64,000 nucleotides of DNA from Pezicula radicicola (taxonomy: Eukaryota; Ascomycota; Leotiomycetes; Helotiales; Dermateaceae): positions 373,985-437,984 of the forward strand of contig PDUO01000030.1 in NCBI GenBank assembly GCA_003008705.1. Reading direction: 5' to 3'. Position numbers and translations under genes: made by a program. Positions 58,551 through 64,000 of the stretch are shown here, piece by piece (within the stretch, counting starts at the first letter, position 1; each line of letters opens with the position of its first letter). The notes below the pieces were generated by a model. That model saw only the letters and a program-made list of their open reading frames with translations. It ran no database searches and was not told where the DNA came from.

Positions 58551-59321
58551 TTTGGAATGCGAAATTTGAGTGGCTTGATTTGTTTTTGCTTTGGTGATGG
58601 TGGTACTAAATAAGAAGAAGGCCTTCAAGGGAGCTGTAACATATATAGGAGCACCAAGGTTCAGTCGAATTGAGAATTAAACGACACGCTAAGCTGCCGT
58701 AGTTGAAAAAAAGAAAGGGATTTAGGTTAATATAAGAGGTTCAGGCCAACTACCAATTTTAGAGGAATAAGAAATCACCTCGAAGGAAGCTATGCCTAAC
58801 CCTGTTGCACTAAGCCCAACGACATTGGATAGTCCATACTAGCTTGGTAGTAGCTCGCTTATAGAACCACAACATAGAGCTGTCGACTTAAGAATCAAAA
58901 TATTAACTTGACAGATAAAGAAAAATCTTTTGTATAATTGAAAGAAATATTGTTAGGTTAAACATATAAGTTGGCTCAAATGATTTGCTTAATCTTGCTA
59001 GCTCAGAACTAGCTAGAAGAGGAAACACAGGTTAACAAATTTAAGTGTGAAACAGATGCAGGATTTTGACTAGGACTTGATGGAAATAAGTATTCTGGGA
59101 TTGGTATTTCAATACCCATGTTTTGTGATTTTGCCTCAAGAGAGCTGAAGATCACATTCGCTATCGTACAAGTATGCTGAGCATTAACACCGAAATCCCT
59201 AGTCCTGCGGCAGAGGTTATAAACCAAGACCTAGGTATGAATGATTTCCCCCACACTACAACTGCTTAATACGCCTCCTCATGTGCTCAATCTGCCAACC
59301 ATCGACGAACGGCTTCTTCAA
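58551..59321. other. Intergenic region
   Basis: Between two minus-strand genes. A 72-codon frame at 59009-59227 (minus) has no ATG at its head and no motif. Nothing else seen. Confidence 0.5.
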
Positions 59322-62131
59322 TCAGTCCAGAATATCTCTATTCTTTGACGTTCTACCAGAAGTAGGTTGTCCCATCTCACCACCCTCTCTGACCTCCTTA
59401 TCTACTAGGGCATTGATCTCTTGAATGAGCTCATTACACGCATCATCGTTTGTCTTCTTATTCGACTGCACTGCTTGTTCATTAAACCACCGCATGGAGC
59501 TTAAGCCTAGCGTCGTGGAGGGCTCCATTTTCATTTCATTATCGTATATTGCCCTCCAAGCTATTTCGGCAATTTTATATAGCAGTGTTTTGCACATTTC
59601 AAGGTTTGTTAACCTTGCTTTGCGTTTTGGCGCAGTTCTCTTGAGATCGGCTCCAAGGAGTGCTCCTCTTCCACGTAGGAATTGTTTCAAATCTTCGTTG
59701 CCTTTCTTGATGGCAATGTCTAGGGCGGTTGACGCATGAAGTCGCCTATTTTTGATATCTTCTATGATTTCGAATAGTCTCGGGGCAGCACTTTGAATGT
59801 CGCCTATGACTTTGAGGTTTTGGGAAATAATGAACAACATATTTTCTTTCTGTTCTGTCTCTGTTGAACCAGGATATTCATCAACCCAGAAATGGTTTAT
59901 ATCAATGTTATTGAAAGGGAAGGGAAATTTTATGCGCGCGGGACTAACGTCAAGTAGCTGCTGATTTCGTTCGAGAATGAGTATTTGAAAGGCCTCCTGG
60001 TACAAATCTAAGTCCACCACAGCTGTCGAATTCTGAGAAGCTGTAGCGTTAATATCAGCCCCGTGGTCCAGTAGCAAGCGAACTACCGACAAGTGGCCAT
60101 AATTTGAAGCAAGATGCAAAGGCGTCATGACTATTCTGGGGTCATCTGGCCATTCCCATACCTTGAGCTCGGTAATAGCTTCATGTTTCAACAGAAGTCC
60201 AACGATTGCTTCGTTCCCTTCTTTGGAGGCGTAATGCAACGGTGCGTGGGCTATTTCCCCGTCACTCTGGATGTTTGAGCCTTTTTCAATCAAGAACTTG
60301 GCCACCGAAAAGTTCAGGTTTGAAACTGCCCAGTGAAAGGCTGCACTGCCATTCCGATCTTTCTCCTTGATCGTACTAGGACAGTGCTCAATGAGCAACT
60401 CAAGCAAGTCTATGCGTCCATAGTTTGCAGCTTGGCGTACGAGACTATGATATAGTTGTGGTCTATCATGTAGAAGCTGGTGGTGGTATGAGGACTCTCG
60501 AAGAAATATTGAAGGTATTCTGATGCCGTGTATGGCCCAGTTCAAAAGCGCATATTGAAAAAATTGTGTAGGGTCGAATACCTCCCAAATCTTCGGTTTA
60601 CGGACACTTCCAGTCTTGCATCGGGGATAAATGTTACAAAATTGCGAATCCCAGTCTTTACAGCTTAAGAATCTGCAAAAGTTCTTGAATAGCAAGAAAT
60701 TAGCTTTGCCTGCGTCCACATAATAGTCAGACAGATCTGGGTTGTTGGCTAGCTCGTCACTGAGGAGATAATCTTTTGCGGTTTGATGTACTAGGTTGAG
60801 AGTTTTGCTCTTTGGATCCAAGTATAAGAGCGGGATACAACACTTATAGCCATCTTGGAAGTCTTCAACAATATCTTCTGTTGGCACCCAAATTCTTTCT
60901 GTTGTGTCCATTGCCTGAGCCATGGCAAGCTGGTCTAAAGTTACCGGCCTTGGAGAAACGACAACCCACTGGAGAATGAACTGAGCTACCTCTCTGTGCT
61001 GCTCTTGGATATTCTGGAGCATTCGTGCATACACACCCGGCAGGTCAGACGGGAGGCTGGAAAGTTTCGTCTCAATATGGCGTGTTATGAGGACGGTGTC
61101 AAGATCCTTTAAGACGAGTGCTGCCCATAAGAAAGTTCCGCCAAGCCTTTCCGTAAGGGCCTTCTTCAGTCTGTCCACCCACTTCCCGTTCCATTCCTTG
61201 TCCATGACTAATTCCCGTACTTTCACGTCAATATAGTGGTTTAAGTCCTCGTTGATGCTTGCGGAGTCAATGCGTATGGAGAGGTAACCATTAGCTCGTT
61301 GAAGTGTACGAATAATGTCGGTCTCTGGTCGACTTGTTGCAATAACCTTCACATCTTTCTCAGAAACGGCCTCAAGAATATCTTTTAGACTCGATAAGAT
61401 CTTCCCCCTAGACGATATGTCGCATTCGTCGAGTGCATCGATGATGATGTATAGTCTTCTGTCTGTTGCTTTAAGAATGGCTATGAGGATGCGCTGCATG
61501 GCGTCAAAGTTTCTGATCAGTCTTTTGTCCATCTGGGTATAGTCTTGCTCGATGTATGTGAAAAGGTGGTAGTCGTTGTTCATAAGCTGCCACAGGAGGC
61601 CTCGAAGTATCGCAGTTGCTGTGTTCCGTTTGTCGTCCTTATTGTCGCAAAAATAATAGAGAAGTGCTGGGCTTTCTGACTGCAGGCGGATTTCTCCTTC
61701 TAACTCCTTTACGAGGTAGCTAGATATCATTGATTTTCCGATTCCTGGTGCACCAATCAAATGCAGAAATTTTGCCTCCGTGGATTCCTTCCAAGCTAAG
61801 TACTGAGGTTCGTTCTGAATCCAGGTGCAAGTTCCATAGACGCGGTCGCCTTTGGCCCGTTTCATGGCCTTTAGGTCGTCGGAGGGATTCGTGAGAAAGA
61901 TGATCTTCATGCATGCGTCGTGCTTCATTTTCCTATCTATGTCTTTCCCTTAAAGCCATTGTTAGCATGGATCATAGTATTGTAGAGCCACTGAACACCC
62001 GCAAGGAAAATGGGCAGCTTACCTGCGTTTCCTCCATAGTGATAGTGGAAAGCATCTCCCATATGTACTTGTGAGGCATCTCGTGCAGATATGTCACGAA
62101 AATCATGACCAGCTCTCCTAGAGCCCTCCAT
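59322..62131 (-). CDS. NACHT-ankyrin STAND protein (fungal NLR-like)
   Basis: Exons 62131-62023 and 61948-59322 with a 74-bp intron; 911 residues. The N-terminus is only a short linker (DASQVHMGDAFHYHYGG) of the sort found before NACHT modules. NACHT domain about 80-290: Walker A GAPGIGKS at 102-109, Walker B YIIIDALDEC near 203-212, and the ATSRPE sensor motif. A winged-helix-like segment (RPVTLDQLAMAQAMD) follows, then ankyrin repeats at about 540-700 (RIDLLELLIEHCP, APLHYASKEGNEAIVGLLL, TPLHLASNYGHLSVVRLLLDHGADIN) and a helical tail. Fungal NLRs of this design sense non-self and can trigger programmed cell death through an N-terminal effector domain; none is present here. Sensor-only or truncated protein is possible. 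The family is certain, the role is not. Confidence 0.9.
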
Positions 62132-63324
62132 GCCTAATAAAAGACTCTGATGACGTGGAAAGAGTAGTCAATGGCAAAGAGGAGTTTTGTTGTCTTTTGT
62201 TTGTGTGGTTGTTGAAAAGGTTCAACCCCACCTCGTTGGAATTCTAGCCTTGTTGCTTTTGTGATAGCTACGAGGTCGTTAGTCGGCCTAAGCTCCTATA
62301 TCCTTGCGTTCTCTGCCTTGAGAGATAGACAACCATTCACTTAGCCCGATCAGAAGTCCAATGTAGACTATCACTTGTTCCACCAGCTCGTAAGGAATTT
62401 CTTTATCATAAGACATCCATGAACTGAAAATAACTTTACGTGACGGAGTATAACTAATCTAATCTACAGACAGGATTCCTTCTAGTATACACTTCTCTTT
62501 GGCTCATTATTTAGAATGGCAACCTAGTGTTGAAAATAGCTTTGATAATGTTGTTTCTAAATGCTAACTGAAAGGTTGTTGCCTTACACGCTAGCATAAG
62601 GTAGCTGGAGAACCTATATTTGTGGAGGACTTTGGTAATGAAAGGGACTAAGGGTTTAGTATTACTTCCTAGCTTCCTTGTTGCTCTTTTCAATTCCTAT
62701 AAAGACATCCTACATAGTTCTTCTAATTCTAGTAAGCCCACTACTGTAAAAATTGGTTCTAAGAGATTAAATTGATTTGCGCAAGGAATTTATTTTAAAT
62801 CCAGTGAGTTACTTAAATTTATGTCTCATATCCTTATAGGCATCGATTCAAAATGATCTTTTACAATATTTACTAAGCAGCTATTAGAGTAGTCTGGCAA
62901 AATACTGACTAAGATCAAGTGTTTGAGGCTACCTTAGTTAACACTTATAAAGAAAATCATTACAGAACCATTATAATATAGGACACGAACAATATTTGTA
63001 TGCTAGCTAAGACTGTTTCGGGATCTGAAGATGCTCATTGATTCCCTCCCTATTTATCGTAAATATGTAAAGTTGTATCACCTCGCTTAGCACTCTGGCA
63101 TTTGAGTGGCCACAGCTGCGGCTTACTTACTCATCGCAGAAATGAGTAACAGCGCGCATAGAGTATTTCACCAATAAGGTTTCTGCCGTAGATATCACTT
63201 GCATGGCATGAAAAACACAGGTACCCAAGCGATAAGCACAAGAGCAGCCGAGAGAACTTCCTCAGAAGTTTTATAAGGCCGTTCGTTCCCTCAACATATC
63301 CTACGACACAACCATTAAGAAAAA
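62132..63324. promoter_or_regulatory. Divergent promoter region of the NLR and UDP-glycosyltransferase genes
   Basis: About 1.2 kb, A/T-rich. A TTATTAG acceptor-like sequence sits just before the NLR start, but no upstream frame that could encode an effector domain was found on the minus strand. A fragment like the 18-bp unit (GAGTTACTTAAATTTATG) occurs near 62805. Confidence 0.5.
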
Positions 63325-64000
63325 ATGGCACAACGAAAAAGTATCTTGTTTTTCACAAATTCTGACTTTGGACAAGCGAACGTCGTACTGGCTGTAGCCT
63401 ACGAGCTGCTTCTTCGAAACGAATTCGACATTCATATCGCATCTTGGACACCCTTGGAATTGCGAGTTATTGAGCTCTCCCAAAAGGTGCAGAATGAGAT
63501 TCCCAGCACCACGATCCATCCTATAAAATTTCACACCCTTCCGCTGAACACAATGTTCGACTCGTACGTTAAGAATACTGGCGAAAAGAAGGCTGATCTC
63601 CCTCATCCACCAGGTGCGAATGGGGCAGAGAGATTTACACAGCTAGCACCTAATGTTCTTGCCGTCTGGGAGCCAGAAGAGCACATTGAGCTCTACGAGT
63701 GGTGTGCGGATCTTGTCAGAAAGTTGAATCCTAGCCTCGTGATTATCGAACCCTTTCTAGGGCCGGCTCTTGATATGGCTAAGACGTTGAAACTAAAATA
63801 TGCTATCTTGAGTCCATGCACTCTGGCTTCAGGCTTGATTCCGGAACAACCTTGGGGTGCTAGGTTCGTAAGCAACATATTTCTTTGTTCTCATGGTCTC
63901 GAAACACTGTCTCACGACTCCGGGAGCATGTCTCAAAGCTCTTACTCTTACTCTTTGGAAAAAACATAGTACTAATTTGTTGAAGTGGAAATACCCTGCG
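63325..64000 (+). CDS. UDP-glycosyltransferase (GT1), N-terminal part, cut by window edge
   Basis: Starts at ATG 63325. Exon 1 runs to 63867; a GTAAGC donor, an ACTAATTT branch-like site and a GAAG acceptor give a 118-bp intron, and exon 2 begins at 63986 with WKYPA before the window ends. The N-terminal Rossmann half is clear: ILFFTNSDFGQANVVLAVAYEL, then HIASWTPLE and LNPSLVIIEPFLGPALDMAK, CTLASGLIPEQPWG. These match fungal UGT1-type glycosyltransferases that glycosylate small lipophilic compounds; the UDP-binding C-half is beyond the edge. Without the splice the frame ends early at 63969. It has low similarity to the sterol-type enzyme at 35.6 kb, which belongs to another branch. Confidence 0.85.

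Noticed and set aside
1..64000. tRNA, rRNA or CRISPR arrays
   Set aside because: I looked for B-box-like TTCGANTCC sequences and regular spaced repeats and saw none convincing; tRNAscan would settle it.

Overview
The window looks like nuclear DNA of a filamentous ascomycete (Pezizomycotina; a Leotiomycete is my guess). Genes carry short GT-AG introns of about 45-130 bp with CTAAC-like branch points, gaps are long, and the protein families are typical of moulds: Zn2Cys6 regulators, RTA1-like membrane proteins, a tannase-like esterase, a NACHT-ankyrin receptor and GPI-anchored cupredoxins. I saw no bacterial operons, CRISPR arrays, rRNA or tRNA genes. All exon models are hand-made from splice consensus and protein motifs.

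Layout. 0-5 kb: the 5' part of a GT90 glycosyltransferase runs off the left edge, then a 2-oxoglutarate/Fe(II) oxygenase. 7-18.3 kb is a secretome stretch: a two-domain secreted protein, an S1/P1 nuclease with all nine zinc ligands, a repeat protein with Kex2-like sites, an A/T-rich island with a foldback element, and a GPI-anchored cupredoxin. 19-25 kb: a bZIP regulator divergent from an aldo-keto reductase, then a Zn2Cys6 factor. 25.5-28.8 kb is a decay zone with two apparent pseudogenes, tandem repeats and an interstitial telomere-like motif.

29-43 kb holds three RTA1-like seven-helix proteins, a tannase/feruloyl esterase, a sterol-glucosyltransferase-like enzyme and a Zn2Cys6 regulator. 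The divergent promoters in front of the first two RTA1 genes share a 12-bp palindrome, AATACGCGTATT. 41.6-47 kb contains a dispersed 18-bp minisatellite and a disordered FRG-repeat protein whose frame stays open past its stop codon. 47-55 kb holds two fusion proteins: a nucleotide-sugar transporter joined to a type-II glycosyltransferase-like domain, and a nucleotidyltransferase-HAD-kinase protein. 55.7-64 kb: a small RCR-type membrane protein, a membrane-anchored RBR ubiquitin ligase, a NACHT-ankyrin receptor and the start of a UDP-glycosyltransferase.

The best candidates for an undescribed system are the three-domain sugar- or alcohol-activating enzyme (52.5-55.0 kb), the transporter-transferase fusion (47.3-50.0 kb), and the RTA1/tannase/sterol-glycosyltransferase neighbourhood with its shared promoter palindrome.
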